A DNA stretch of 45,931 nt from Planctomycetota bacterium. GTDB lineage: Bacteria > Planctomycetota > Planctomycetia > Gemmatales > Gemmataceae. The notes under the pieces are model-generated. The model made no database searches, was not told the DNA's origin, and worked only from the letters and a program-made list of their open reading frames with translations. Below are positions 1 to 9,800 of this stretch, in pieces (position 1 is the first letter of the stretch; the number at the start of each line of letters is the position of its first letter). The position numbers were made by a program, and so were the translations under genes. Location: contig JAPLNF010000330.1 of NCBI GenBank assembly GCA_026692965.1, positions 800-46,730 on the forward strand, read 5' to 3'.

Positions 1-888
1 CATAAAGTAAGAGAAGCTGCTGCCAGAATTTCAGGTAGCAACAATTTAAAACAACTTGGAATGGCTACACTTAATTTTGAATCATCAAATGGGCATATTC
101 CCAATAGCGGTGGGTATGACTATAGTTTGCCAAACAATTCTGTCCCATACACGACACCCAATGCATTCACAACCATTCCCGGTTACGGACAATTTCGCCC
201 CCGTTGGGGGGACCCAAACAAACAAGCAAGAAAACAATTAGGATCTGCTTTTTACTCTCTTTTACCTTATTTAGAACAGGAATCCCTTTTCAGAGATCCA
301 ATCGCCTGCTTCAAAACAGCCGTAAAAACTTTTTATATGCCCATGAGAAGATCAACCCTTCCACAGGTTGTTCCTACAAACGATTCGGTTTATCCAGGGT
401 ATTCCTATAACGATGGAGGGCAAGGGGCGAATGCTCGAACTGATTATGCCGCCAATGATCAGGTTTTTTTCACCACCTACGCAGGTTGGGGCAAAGTATC
501 ATCTTTAACTGGAATCCTTGATGGAACCTCAAATACAGTTTTCTTTGGTGAAAAAGCATTGGCGCAATCAGCTTATAATTCTGGATCTTGGTATTGGGAT
601 GAACCTTACATAATGGGAGGCACAGGAGGAACTGGCAGATGTGGTTCCGAACTTTATTCTGACTCACAATTAAACACTTACCCTGATAGAGTTTCAGGAA
701 CAGGGTGGTCTGTTGCAAATACCGGAGAATCATGCGGTGGCGGAAATTGGGGAAACACCAGTTCTTCAGGAGGGCCACAATTCACATTCGGCGATGGCAG
801 TGTTCGCACTATTAACTACAACACCCCCTCACCCAAAATCCAAATACTGATTCGCCCAACAGACGGCCAATCTGTATTATTGGATTAA
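1..888 (+). CDS. DUF1559 prepilin-like protein, 5' end cut off by the window
   Basis: The reading frame is open from base 1, so the true start lies upstream. The first visible residues (VREAAAR...NNLKQLG, then NGHIP) match the segment just after the N-terminal prepilin-type helix of planctomycete DUF1559 proteins. That helix itself is outside the window. The C-terminal end has the family's (F/A)xDGSVR element (FGDGSVR, near base 800), but the His-Pro usually found about ten residues before it is replaced by Ser-Ser. DUF1559 proteins are secreted pseudopilin-like proteins, present in many copies in Planctomycetota, and their precise role is unknown. The methionine at base 61 is internal and not a start. 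A small lipoprotein gene follows after 12 bases, a pairing common in this phylum. Confidence 0.9.
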   Translation, partial: HKVREAAARISGSNNLKQLGMATLNFESSNGHIPNSGGYDYSLPNNSVPYTTPNAFTTIPGYGQFRPRWGDPNKQARKQLGSAFYSLLPYLEQESLFRDPIACFKTAVKTFYMPMRRSTLPQVVPTNDSVYPGYSYNDGGQGANARTDYAANDQVFFTTYAGWGKVSSLTGILDGTSNTVFFGEKALAQSAYNSGSWYWDEPYIMGGTGGTGRCGSELYSDSQLNTYPDRVSGTGWSVANTGESCGGGNWGNTSSSGGPQFTFGDGSVRTINYNTPSPKIQILIRPTDGQSVLLD

Positions 889-900
889 CAAGATAACAAA

Positions 901-1302
901 ATGAATAATTATAAAATATTACTAACAATAGCAATTGTTTTTTTCATAACATCTTGCAACCAAGATAAACCAAAGCTAGTCAAGGTTAGTGGAAAAATTA
1001 CATTCAATGGACAACCTCTTACTGCTGGGAGTATTAACTTTCATCCTGCATCAACAAACACATTTACCAAAGACAACCCAAGCAGCATCTTGCAAGAAGA
1101 TGGATCATTTACCATGAAAACCTTTCCCTATGGCAATGGTGTTTCACCAGGTGAATATAAAATAACCTTAGCACCTCAACTAGCTTCTAGAATTTCATTA
1201 CCAAACTTAGCATACCCTGAGAAAACGAATGCTAAGATCACGATTCCAGAAACAGGGCTTGAAAATTTCACCCTTGATATTGGAACCTTAAAAATCAAAT
1301 AA
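901..1302 (+). CDS. small secreted lipoprotein, transthyretin/carboxypeptidase-regulatory-like
   Basis: The 133-residue product starts with a lysine and a hydrophobic stretch ending in a lipobox (ITSC, Cys at residue 19), so it should be a lipoprotein. The rest reads as one beta-sandwich: VSGKITFNGQPLTAGSINF is the opening typical of the planctomycete carboxypeptidase-regulatory-like domain, and it ends in a strand-rich segment about 100 residues later. Such lipoproteins are very often encoded directly after DUF1559 genes, as here, and the two probably share a transcript. No enzymatic residues are visible. The molecular role is unknown; a structural or binding role at the cell surface is an inference. 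Confidence 0.8.
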   Translation: MNNYKILLTIAIVFFITSCNQDKPKLVKVSGKITFNGQPLTAGSINFHPASTNTFTKDNPSSILQEDGSFTMKTFPYGNGVSPGEYKITLAPQLASRISLPNLAYPEKTNAKITIPETGLENFTLDIGTLKIK

Positions 1303-1335
1303 AACTAAGTGCTATTCCAAAGGTTTTGGTTTTGA

Positions 1336-1953
1336 ATGCTAGATGCAACGTTTAGAAAATTAGTAGACCCTGCGCTAAATCCAATTGCAACCATATTGGT
1401 AAAAGTTGGATTTAGTGCTAATACCATAACAATAATAGGATTTTTAATTGGTATAGTTGGCTGGATAGCTTTGGCAATGAATCAATATTACTTAGCATTA
1501 GGAATGATTGCTATAAATCGAATTTTTGATGGCCTAGATGGATTAATGGCTCAAAAAACCACCAAAACTGAAATAGGTGGATTCTTAGATATTGTTCTTG
1601 ATTTCTTATTTTATTCCGGAGTACCCTTCTTTTTTGCAGTAGGAAAACCAGAGATTGGATTACCTGCATCATTTTTAATATTTAGTTTTATAGGAACTGG
1701 CAGCTCATTTCTTGCATATTCTGCAATAGCTGCAAAGCACAATAGCATAAATGAAAAGTACAAAAATAAAGCGATCTATTATTTAGGTGGATTAACCGAA
1801 GGAACAGAAACAATAACCTTTTTCGTGTTTATCTGCTTAAAACCAGATAAATTCACAGAAGCAGCATGGATATTCGGTGGTTTATGTTGGATCACAACAT
1901 TCACAAGAATCTACACCGCACTTATAGATTTCAAAAACCTGGAAACCACCTGA
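1336..1953 (+). CDS. CDP-alcohol phosphatidyltransferase family membrane protein
   Basis: The 205-residue product has about six hydrophobic segments and the signature of CDP-alcohol phosphatidyltransferases, which move a phosphatidyl or similar group from a CDP-activated donor to an alcohol in the membrane. The motif D-G-x2-A-R-x7/8-G-x3-D-x3-D is seen at residues 68-89 (D68, G69, A72, G81, D85, D89), with Asp65 also present, so the metal-binding aspartates are intact. The usual Arg after the Ala is Gln73. The substrate cannot be told: phosphatidylglycerophosphate synthase-like and inositol-type enzymes share this fold. It sits between the DUF1559/lipoprotein pair and an ABC importer on the same strand, 24 bases before the binding-protein gene, so it may be in that operon. 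No strong ribosome binding site is visible. Confidence 0.85.
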   Translation: MLDATFRKLVDPALNPIATILVKVGFSANTITIIGFLIGIVGWIALAMNQYYLALGMIAINRIFDGLDGLMAQKTTKTEIGGFLDIVLDFLFYSGVPFFFAVGKPEIGLPASFLIFSFIGTGSSFLAYSAIAAKHNSINEKYKNKAIYYLGGLTEGTETITFFVFICLKPDKFTEAAWIFGGLCWITTFTRIYTALIDFKNLETT

Positions 1954-1977
1954 TCATCAAATAGAGTAAAAAATTAA

Positions 1978-3102
1978 ATGACAAATATTCTTATGAATAA
2001 CAGAAGAACCTTTTTAGCCTCAGTAGCATACCTAAGCAGTAATTTCCTAACAGGCTGCAATGAAAAAATTAAAACGGAAGGGCCTTACTCTGATAAAGAA
2101 ATAAATATTTTTGTTTATGCCGGGGGGCACGAACAAACAATGCGAGAAATTTTTGTCCCAAAATTCGAAAAAACGACTGGAGCAAAAGTAAACCTTCATC
2201 CAGGATGGTGGGAAGGTTTAGCCAAATTAAAAACCGCGCCGGCTAATAATCCGCCTTTTGATCTAATGATTTGCGATGCTACTCAAGGTTACCCTGCGAT
2301 CAGAGAAGGGCTTTTTGCAAAACTTAATCTTAATAATATTCCAAATCACAAAAATCTATATGAATCAACAATAAACAACTGGGTATTTAAAGAAGGGCAC
2401 GGCTTACCTTATCCAGATTCAGTAATGACACTTGCCTACAACAAAAATCTAGTACCGGAAGAACCCTCAAAATGGGAAGACCTAATTAAACCAAACCTTA
2501 AAAACAAAATAGGTTTATACAGTTCATTTTATCTTTCCTTATTTACCTTCGCTTGCATGAAAGCAGGATCTGAAAATCGACATGGTACGGCGCACGAAAT
2601 GATTAACAACAATTTAGACGAAGTTCTTCGCTTTGCCCGGAGCTACAGAGATAACGTTAAATTATGGTGGCCTACATCTAACGACATGATACTCGCATTA
2701 GCAAATAAAGATATCACCGCAGGTAACATGCATAGCCCGGAATACATAAAAGCAATGCGGGAAAAAAGCACATTAGGAGCAAAGATCCCCTTTAGTGATA
2801 GGGCATTTGTTCAAGTTTTTTGGACTATTCCAGCAGAATCTAAAAACAAAGAATTAGCTGAAATAGCAATAAACGAGCTTTTTTCAGAAGAAATCCAACT
2901 CGAATTCTGTCGGAGAGGATCAGCAACTTCCATTCTCGCTGTAGCAGAAACCATGGCAAAAGAAGATTCTTTCTGGAGAAACATTTATCCACACACAAAA
3001 GATCAATTTAAATCGCTCCAATATTATCCTTACGATACATATTCAAAAAATTGGAAAGAAATATCTGAAACCTGGGATCGCACAATTCTGCGAAAAGGTT
3101 AA
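1978..3102 (+). CDS. ABC importer substrate-binding lipoprotein (PotD/AfuA-like)
   Basis: The 374-residue product is a family 1 extracellular solute-binding protein of the spermidine/putrescine or iron type. The N-terminus has NRRTFLAS, a hydrophobic run and a lipobox (LTGC, Cys27), so it is exported and lipid-anchored, possibly through Tat. The mature part begins with the expected first strand (INIFVYAGGHEQ) and contains typical segments such as FDLMICDATQGYPAI and LAYNKNLVPEEPSKWEDL. A second in-frame ATG at 1993 gives a more usual signal length and may be the real start. The gene heads a four-gene importer cluster with the ATPase five bases downstream. The ligand cannot be read from sequence; polyamine, iron, thiamine and phosphonate importers all use related proteins. 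Confidence 0.85.
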   Translation: MTNILMNNRRTFLASVAYLSSNFLTGCNEKIKTEGPYSDKEINIFVYAGGHEQTMREIFVPKFEKTTGAKVNLHPGWWEGLAKLKTAPANNPPFDLMICDATQGYPAIREGLFAKLNLNNIPNHKNLYESTINNWVFKEGHGLPYPDSVMTLAYNKNLVPEEPSKWEDLIKPNLKNKIGLYSSFYLSLFTFACMKAGSENRHGTAHEMINNNLDEVLRFARSYRDNVKLWWPTSNDMILALANKDITAGNMHSPEYIKAMREKSTLGAKIPFSDRAFVQVFWTIPAESKNKELAEIAINELFSEEIQLEFCRRGSATSILAVAETMAKEDSFWRNIYPHTKDQFKSLQYYPYDTYSKNWKEISETWDRTILRKG

Positions 3103-3107
3103 TTAAA

Positions 3108-4056
3108 ATGACAAATAAAATTAGACTTGAAAATCTCACATATTGCTACAGCGATAAGAAAGCTGTAGACAATATAACTTTATCATTACATTCCGGAAAA
3201 TTTCTTACGATTTTAGGGCCATCAGGTTGTGGAAAAACAACAGCGTTAAAACTCATTGGTGGATACCTTTCCCCGACAAAAGGTTCAATTTTTATCGATA
3301 ATATTGATATCACCCTAACGGACGCTTGTTCGAGAAAAATCGGAATGGTATTTCAAAATTACGCATTATTCCCACACCTTAGCGCGCGAAAAAACATTGC
3401 ATTTCCACTTGAAATAAGAAATCACTCAAAAACCGAATGTGAAAAAAAAATTGATGCAATTAGTGAATTAATAGGACTAACCCAAAAAGAGTTAGAACGA
3501 AAACCCTCTGAACTTTCAGGAGGACAACAACAAAGAGTAGCACTTGCCCGAGCTTTAGTTTTTGAACCTCATTTACTGCTTTTAGATGAACCACTTGCTA
3601 ATCTGGATAGAGTGTTGAAAACAAAGCTTCGTAATGAAATACGCAAATTCCGGCCTTATAGGTGTTATGGACCAAGGTAAACTAATACAAATCAATAATC
3701 CAAAAATCATTTACGACAATCCTCACTCAATATTCGTTGCTAATTTTCTTGGTGAAACAAATATAGTCCCTGCTAATTTCTTCAATATCCCAAGAAAGGA
3801 AATGGCTCATATAAGACCAGAAAAAATAAAAATAGAAAATCACGCTAATGGATGTAATTGGAAAAAAAACGGAATTATAACTGCTATCGAATTCATGGGT
3901 CCTGATTTTCTGATCGATTTAAAAATAAACGAAAGCGTTCACTTTAAAATTTTAACAAGAGAACGACCTTTATTTACTACCGGTTCAACTATAACCATGG
4001 GAATTGACATTGATTCCATCTGGTTGATTCCTGATATCCAGAAGGAATTGCAATGA
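3108..4056 (+). pseudogene. ABC importer ATPase (PotA-like), broken by internal out-of-frame deletion
   Basis: This is the energising ATPase of the importer. Residues 1-181 are read in one frame: Walker A GPSGCGKTT (37-45), Q-loop Gln83, signature LSGGQQQR (136-143), Walker B LLLLDE (156-161) and D-loop (164-167). Near base 3650 homology jumps to another frame (open from about 3634), which resumes at IGVMDQGKLIQ and continues with the family's YDNP...FVANFLGETN and the C-terminal TOBE-like domain. The first frame ends at a stop at 3680. By comparison with E. coli PotA about 22 residues are absent, including the H-loop (VTHDQEEA in relatives), equal to roughly 68 lost bases. The sequence as given cannot make a working ATPase, even with ribosomal frameshifting. 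It overlaps the next gene by four bases (ATGA at 4053). A lost segment in the assembly is the alternative to a real pseudogene. Confidence 0.88.
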
Positions 4057-4910
4057 ACAAAAAATCTATACCATACATTTTTATAATACCAGCATTAAGT
4101 TTAATAACACTGACAATTATAACACCTCTAATTTTAATGATTCGGGTCAGTTTATTAAAACCACCTGAAGGAAAAGGGTTCTATATTCCAGATACATTCT
4201 CGTTTCAAAATTACCAATCAGTTTTTGATTCGTATGGAATAAGCATCTTACTTAATACAATTTTTTTCGCATTGGAGGTTTCATTCTTTTCGATATTACT
4301 CAGTTTTGGATTCGCTATATTAATTAAAAAATTATCAAATCTTTGGAGAATCATCTGTTTAATTTGTTTACTCCTACCAAAATTTATTAACCCTTTAATA
4401 ATTGTTTTTGGTTTACAGAGATTACTAGGAAATCATGGCATAATTAATGACTCATTAATCAACACACATTTAATCAATGAACCTCTAGATTTAATTAGAA
4501 CTCATTTTAGCGCATTAATTGGAGAAATATATTTAACTATTCCTTTCACAAGTTTGTTTTTATTTTCTCAATTAAACAGTATTGATAAAGAAATCCATAA
4601 TGCCGCTATTGGATTAGGAGCAAGCAATTATCAAGTGTTCAGAAAAATCACATTACCCTTATGCTATCCTGGAATCTTTATTATTTGGCAGCTTTGCATA
4701 ACATGGAATTTAGGTTCATTTTTAGGACCTTTATTTTTAGGAAACCCATCAGATACAACTATTTCTTGTGAAGTTTATCACCAAGCATTTGAAATCGGAA
4801 ATTGGCCTAAGGCTGCGGCATGGTCAATATTAATGACTGCAATCATAATAGCATTTCTTTTGATTCCAAGATTAACAATTTCATATATGTTCAAAGAGAA
4901 CTCAAAATGA
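4053..4910 (+). CDS. ABC importer permease, PotB-like
   Basis: The 285-residue product is an inner-membrane permease with about six hydrophobic helices. The cytoplasmic EAA loop that docks onto the ATPase is clear near residues 187-206 (AAIGLGASNYQVFRKITLPL). Its place as first permease, and the N-terminal IPYIFIIPALSLI...P with a long periplasmic loop before helix 2, fit the PotB/CysT-type subunit. The start ATG overlaps the stop of the ATPase gene (ATGA), and its own stop overlaps the start of the next permease in the same way, so translation is likely coupled. The gene appears intact although the ATPase upstream is not, which suggests a recent lesion or an assembly fault. It is visibly very A/T-rich. 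Confidence 0.87.
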   Translation: MNKKSIPYIFIIPALSLITLTIITPLILMIRVSLLKPPEGKGFYIPDTFSFQNYQSVFDSYGISILLNTIFFALEVSFFSILLSFGFAILIKKLSNLWRIICLICLLLPKFINPLIIVFGLQRLLGNHGIINDSLINTHLINEPLDLIRTHFSALIGEIYLTIPFTSLFLFSQLNSIDKEIHNAAIGLGASNYQVFRKITLPLCYPGIFIIWQLCITWNLGSFLGPLFLGNPSDTTISCEVYHQAFEIGNWPKAAAWSILMTAIIIAFLLIPRLTISYMFKENSK

Positions 4911-5674
4911 AAAAAATTTCAATCACAATATTTCTACTCAGTGCTTTTGCTTTTATTCTTTCACCAATCGCAACAAGTTTAAGTATTGCGTTTTCACCTG
5001 ATTCATTTTTAACCATTCCAACCAATAACTGGACTTTTAAATGGTTCTATGAATTCTTCAAACAATCCCGTTGGACCGAAGCACTTATACGCAGTTTAAT
5101 AATGGCAATAGGTTCTACATTTTTAAGTTTAGCAACAGGAACACCACTAGCTTACGCAATGACAAGATTAAATATTCCTTTTAAAAATATAATCCATGGA
5201 ACCATTTTGCTCCCTTTAATAATACCGCCGATAATTATAGGCATGGGTGCACTTCCATTGTTTTACATGACGCGACTTAACGGCACATTAATACAAGTAG
5301 TTGTAATGCACAGTTGTTTACTTTTACCAATTATTTATTTAATTATAAAAAACAAAATGCAAAGTATAAACCCAGATCTGGAAAAAATAGCTATGGGGCT
5401 TGGTGCGGGAATTTTCGAAACTTTATGGTTAATCACATTACCCTTATTATTTCCAGCAATAGTTATATCTGGGATTTGTGGCTTCGCCATTTCAATCAAT
5501 GAAACAATGTTAGCTATATTTATGGTTGGCCCGACAAACGAAACAATCGCAACATTAACTTGGTCGGAATTAAAACAAGCACCCACACCACTAATAGTTG
5601 TGGGTTCTATCATTAATTTTGGTGCTATTCTAATTGGAGTCGTAGCTATTAAAATAGCATCAATAAAATCATAA
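4907..5674 (+). CDS. ABC importer permease, PotC-like
   Basis: This is the second permease of the importer, 255 residues from the ATG at 4907, which overlaps the upstream stop (ATGA). The frame is open further upstream but the overlapping start gives the correct N-terminus: MKKISITIFLLSAFAFILSP is a normal first helix. About six hydrophobic helices are present, and the EAA loop reads IAMGLGAGIFETLWLITLPL near residues 163-182. With the preceding gene it would form the heterodimeric channel for the ligand delivered by the lipoprotein at 1978. It is intact and is the last gene of the plus-strand block; the next gene converges on it. No clear hairpin terminator is seen in the 77 bases between them. 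Confidence 0.87.
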   Translation: MKKISITIFLLSAFAFILSPIATSLSIAFSPDSFLTIPTNNWTFKWFYEFFKQSRWTEALIRSLIMAIGSTFLSLATGTPLAYAMTRLNIPFKNIIHGTILLPLIIPPIIIGMGALPLFYMTRLNGTLIQVVVMHSCLLLPIIYLIIKNKMQSINPDLEKIAMGLGAGIFETLWLITLPLLFPAIVISGICGFAISINETMLAIFMVGPTNETIATLTWSELKQAPTPLIVVGSIINFGAILIGVVAIKIASIKS

Positions 5675-5751
5675 AGGAGCAAAACAGAAAACTAAATAAA
5701 TTAAAAACAATCCAATGGATCAACAAATAAAAGAAGAAAGAAACTACAAAA

Positions 5752-6864
5752 TCACTTATCAACAGAAGCTTTTTTTTGGTATTCGGACTTCAAATAAATA
5801 GGATCCAGTAATTTATCTTTAGATTGCCTAGCTCTGATAGGATCATTTTTTACTTTGTCAAACAAGACAGAAAGATGGTAAAGAGCTTTTGCATGCTCAT
5901 CAGTATCTTGATTGTAAAGTGTATCAACAATTAAAAAAGCCCAAAAAGCTTCAGCTTCTTTATTCTTTTTTAAATAAAATTCACCTAGTAAATTAAAAGC
6001 TTTACTTCTAGTAAAAATCTCATCACTTGAATCAATAACTTTGTTTAAATCAACTTCTATAGTATTTAATTGATCATTTAGCAAATTAGCCTGAGTTTTC
6101 ACGAGAAGAACTTGAACCCGCCTTGGATCACCTTCTAATATCAAAGATTCAACCTCTTTTAATTTAGCTTCAGCTTCAGCCATACGATTAGTCCGCATCA
6201 GTAATTTTAGCACTAAAAAGTCAGAATCAGTTTTAATTTCTTTAGGAACGCCTGGGAGTTTGCCAATCCCTTGATACAACTTTAACGCGGCATCAAAATC
6301 GCCTTTAATCTCTTGCAATTCAGCTTCGATTTTAAATGAACTTAAAGTCATCCAGGAATCTGGATTGTCAATTCGAACACTGGTTAAAGACTTAATTGCA
6401 TCCGGTAAAGTTTCAGGTTTTAATTTGGCTAAATCAGCTTTAACCTTGGCAATTCGAAAAATCAGATATTTAGAAAGTCTTGTATCAGATTTAACTTTTG
6501 GCAATAATTCTGATACATCTTTTATTGATTCTTCATAAAGCTTTATACGGTCGGCCTCTTTTGTATTTGCAAGATTAGCCCGAACTTCTTTTCCTAAAGC
6601 ACTTTTTAATTCGATAGAACCAATTACCGTACTAGAATAATTGACATTAATAATATCAACTGAAGGAATAAGTTTGGGAGTCGGCTCTTTTTGAATTTTA
6701 ATTATCAAACCTTTAACACTATCACCAGTAATCAAACCATTTATCTCATTTTCGCCTTTTTTAGTTTTATCAATAAACTTCACAGAATCTTGCGCAGAAA
6801 TAGATAACACAAAAACCGTCATAAAACCAAATCCAATGAAAAGCCTAACACATGTTCTTAGCAT
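5752..6864 (-). CDS. secreted TPR-like protein, hypothetical
   Basis: The 370-residue product has a signal peptide (hydrophobic residues 8-22, cleavage probably after ISAQ) and then a short beta-rich segment (INGLITGDSVKGLIIKI). From about residue 95 onward it is helical, with repeats of the tetratricopeptide kind: EAEAKLKEVESLI, FNLLGEFYLKKNKEAEAFWAFL and AKALYHLSVLFDKVKND. It should lie in the periplasm or on the outer membrane. Its start codon overlaps the stop of the larger TPR gene upstream by one base (TAATG), so the two are surely co-translated. TPR proteins act as scaffolds; the partner is unknown. It resembles the outer parts of planctomycete tol/ybgF-like TPR proteins but I cannot assign it to a named family. 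Confidence 0.75.
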   Translation of the reverse strand: MLRTCVRLFIGFGFMTVFVLSISAQDSVKFIDKTKKGENEINGLITGDSVKGLIIKIQKEPTPKLIPSVDIINVNYSSTVIGSIELKSALGKEVRANLANTKEADRIKLYEESIKDVSELLPKVKSDTRLSKYLIFRIAKVKADLAKLKPETLPDAIKSLTSVRIDNPDSWMTLSSFKIEAELQEIKGDFDAALKLYQGIGKLPGVPKEIKTDSDFLVLKLLMRTNRMAEAEAKLKEVESLILEGDPRRVQVLLVKTQANLLNDQLNTIEVDLNKVIDSSDEIFTRSKAFNLLGEFYLKKNKEAEAFWAFLIVDTLYNQDTDEHAKALYHLSVLFDKVKNDPIRARQSKDKLLDPIYLKSEYQKKASVDK

Positions 6865-9800
6865 TATTTTTTATCTCCCGTCTTGGGTGCTGAATTTCCA
6901 GCATCAGTTTTTGTTCCAGAAGCAGCACGTTTTGCTTTTAATGCTTCGTAAGCCTCTTTAAGTTTATTTTCACTGAAAAACAAATCATTAAATCGTTTTT
7001 TTGAATCAATACTTCCAAAATCAGGCTGCGAAGATTCAAGTTTTTCGATCAAACCAGCAGCATCCGATAAACCCTTAGCAACTTTCGCAGTATCCTTTGA
7101 TGTTTCACCATATTTATAAAGCCCATAAACCATATGGTAGTAAGCTTCCAAATATTTTTCCTTGATTTGATTATCACTAGATTTACCAACTAACGCCTTG
7201 ACTATTTGGCTAGCCATCGACGAAGAAACACTATATTTTTCTTGCGATTCAATTAATTTTACTTTTTCTAATAGAGAATCAATATCTTTATTTCCCCAAC
7301 CCGGCACTTCTTTGGTACCTATGATTTCATCTATTAACTTGTTAGCTTCATCAAACTTTTTTAAATAACGCAATTCACGAACTTGCTGAAGCTGAATACC
7401 CTTGTAAACAGAAACAGCCTTCGCATCGCTAGTATCTTTTGGTTTTTCAGCTTTTCTAAGAAGATCCAAAGCTTTCTCATTCAAACCCATTGTCGAATAA
7501 TTGATTGATATAAGTCTTACGAGGTCGTTGGTAATAGCCTTCTTTTTAGAAGCATCTTCTTTCGTTACATCATCAAGAATAGTAGTAAATCCTTTGACAG
7601 CAGTTTCGAGAGCTTTAGGATCGCCCTTTTTACGAAGATCCTTAATTTGTTCACCAATGAGAGAGTTTAGTTGCAATAAAACGACATTTGCTGTTCCAGA
7701 CGCTTCTGCATCAGAAGATAAATACTGAAGGGCTTTAACAACTTTTCGGGCTTTTTCTATTTCACCTATTGAAATATTCGCCTGTAAAGCCATACCAAAC
7801 AAGGCGGAACCTAGCTGCAAATTCTGTTTAATTTCAGGTGTCTTACCTTCACTTGCCTTTTGAACCAAAGGATCTAACAATACCGAAACATCGGCAAGTT
7901 TTGATTGATTAAAACTAGTATTTGCAAGCCCATATAGAGCGAATAATTTAAGATTTCCAACATTATTAACAATTGCTTTTCTAATCTCATCATCCTTAGA
8001 CTGATCCATATCAAGCCGATTGCTTGGCTTTAATAGTTCGACAGACAAACTTTCAGAAAGTTTTTGCAAATCTACATAACGTTTTGCCAAATAATATTCT
8101 CCACCCAGTTTTGCTTTAGCAATAAAATATACTTTAATCAAAGATGGCTCAGAACCTTCAGAAGGAAACTGAATAGCTTCAAACGCTTTAACTGCTTTTG
8201 CTCTGTTTTTTCCATCTTTAGCTTCTCCTTCAGCAGCAAGCGCAGCATTACCAAGTTCATACATACAAAAAGGAAAACCTTGATAAGTAGGATTCACTTG
8301 TTCAAGGGTTGTAACCGCCTCTGAATATTTTTTATCCTTAACCATAAACATCGCAAGTTGATGGCGAGCATTATCACCAGGTGTATCACTGGGCCATCGC
8401 TCCATCATCATTTTGCCAAACAAAGCCATATCGCTTTGGGCAGATTTAACTTTATCTTCAGTAGCACCCGATTTTTCTAATTCAGCAATTTTTTGAGAAT
8501 AGGCCCCTAAAGTATAAAGGGAAGCAGTAGCAGCTTGTGAAGATCTTGGATCATCAATTACAAATTGCTTACCTACTGCAATTGCTTCATCAAATTGTTT
8601 TTCATTAAAATAATAAAATGCAAGCATTGCACGTGCGTTGTTAACTTCATACTGATTTATCCCCGAACCCTTTTTCATGGTTTCTTTGGCTTCTTTGGTT
8701 TCAAGCCCCTGCTTAAGAGAAGCAATCACGGTATCTGCATGCCCTTTACGCTTCTTTTCTAAATCATCAGGATTAGTATTTTTAGCTTCTTCAGCACCAA
8801 TAAGTGATATTTCGTATTGAGCTCTAGTAAAACAATCTTCAAATGATTTTAATTCAGACACTTTTTTGCTAAAAGCCCCTTGCTCTTTCATGAGGCTAAT
8901 TTTTAAATTCCTAGCTTCATCTGTATACTCATTCTCCGCTTGCTCGATTTCAGTCAATTGTTTACGAGCGAGAGTGAGCAATTCGGCCTTTCTCTGGGGG
9001 TTGGTAGCAACTGCTTTACTTCGATATTGTTCGATATAACTTTTGGCAAGAAGCATACGAATTCCATAACCTTCAGGCGTTTTTACATAGGATTTATAAT
9101 CTTCAAGCCATTTATTGCTGTTATTTTGAATAATCTTATCAACATCTTTTTCAGTAGGATCGGGTGCATCCTTAATAACTTGCAAAAAGAAATAACGGGC
9201 TAAGCGTTTAGCATCATTAGCAGCCTTGTTGGTGGGAGAAACAGTAAGGATTTCAATTAGTTTTGGTCTAGCTTTTTTGGGTTCACCATTCTCCATCAAA
9301 AAAAGTGCAATCCAAGCTTTAGCCTTCCAACTTTGGGGATCAGAATCCCCACGATCAGCCAATTTTTCCATCGCTTTAATTGCTTCGGTAATGATATTAC
9401 CTCTTAAAACTCGATCTTTATCTTTACCTGTATCAATAATTGATTTAGCTTCATCATAAAAAGACAGAGCTACATCCATTTCACCAAGTGATATTTTTTC
9501 TGCCAAAGATTTAGCCTCTGCAAGTTCTGCAGGTGTCATTCCCGTAATAGTGACAAGTTTATCTTGCATTTCTTTGATTGCGCTTTTCATCTGCAACCTT
9601 GAATCAAGAATCAAAGCTTTTGCTTCATTACCTTTTGCCACTTTTTCATCATTAGTTCGAAGAGATGAAATTTCGGAAATCTTGGTTTTCGCCATCTGAA
9701 TAGATAAATTTGCAAGGTCTAATTTAGCCTCTGAAACCCTAGCACTTTTTGGGTTTTCATTAATAAATTTCTTAATCTCAACCATTACACCAAGATATAA

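Noticed and set aside
3634-4056. Separate small gene starting at ATG 3634 after the ATPase
   Set aside because: Its sequence is the C-terminal part of the same ATPase family; only the frame differs, so it is the rest of a broken gene.
5335-5682. Minus-strand open frame of 115 codons over the second permease gene
   Set aside because: It is antisense to a clear permease with an EAA motif and has no recognisable product.
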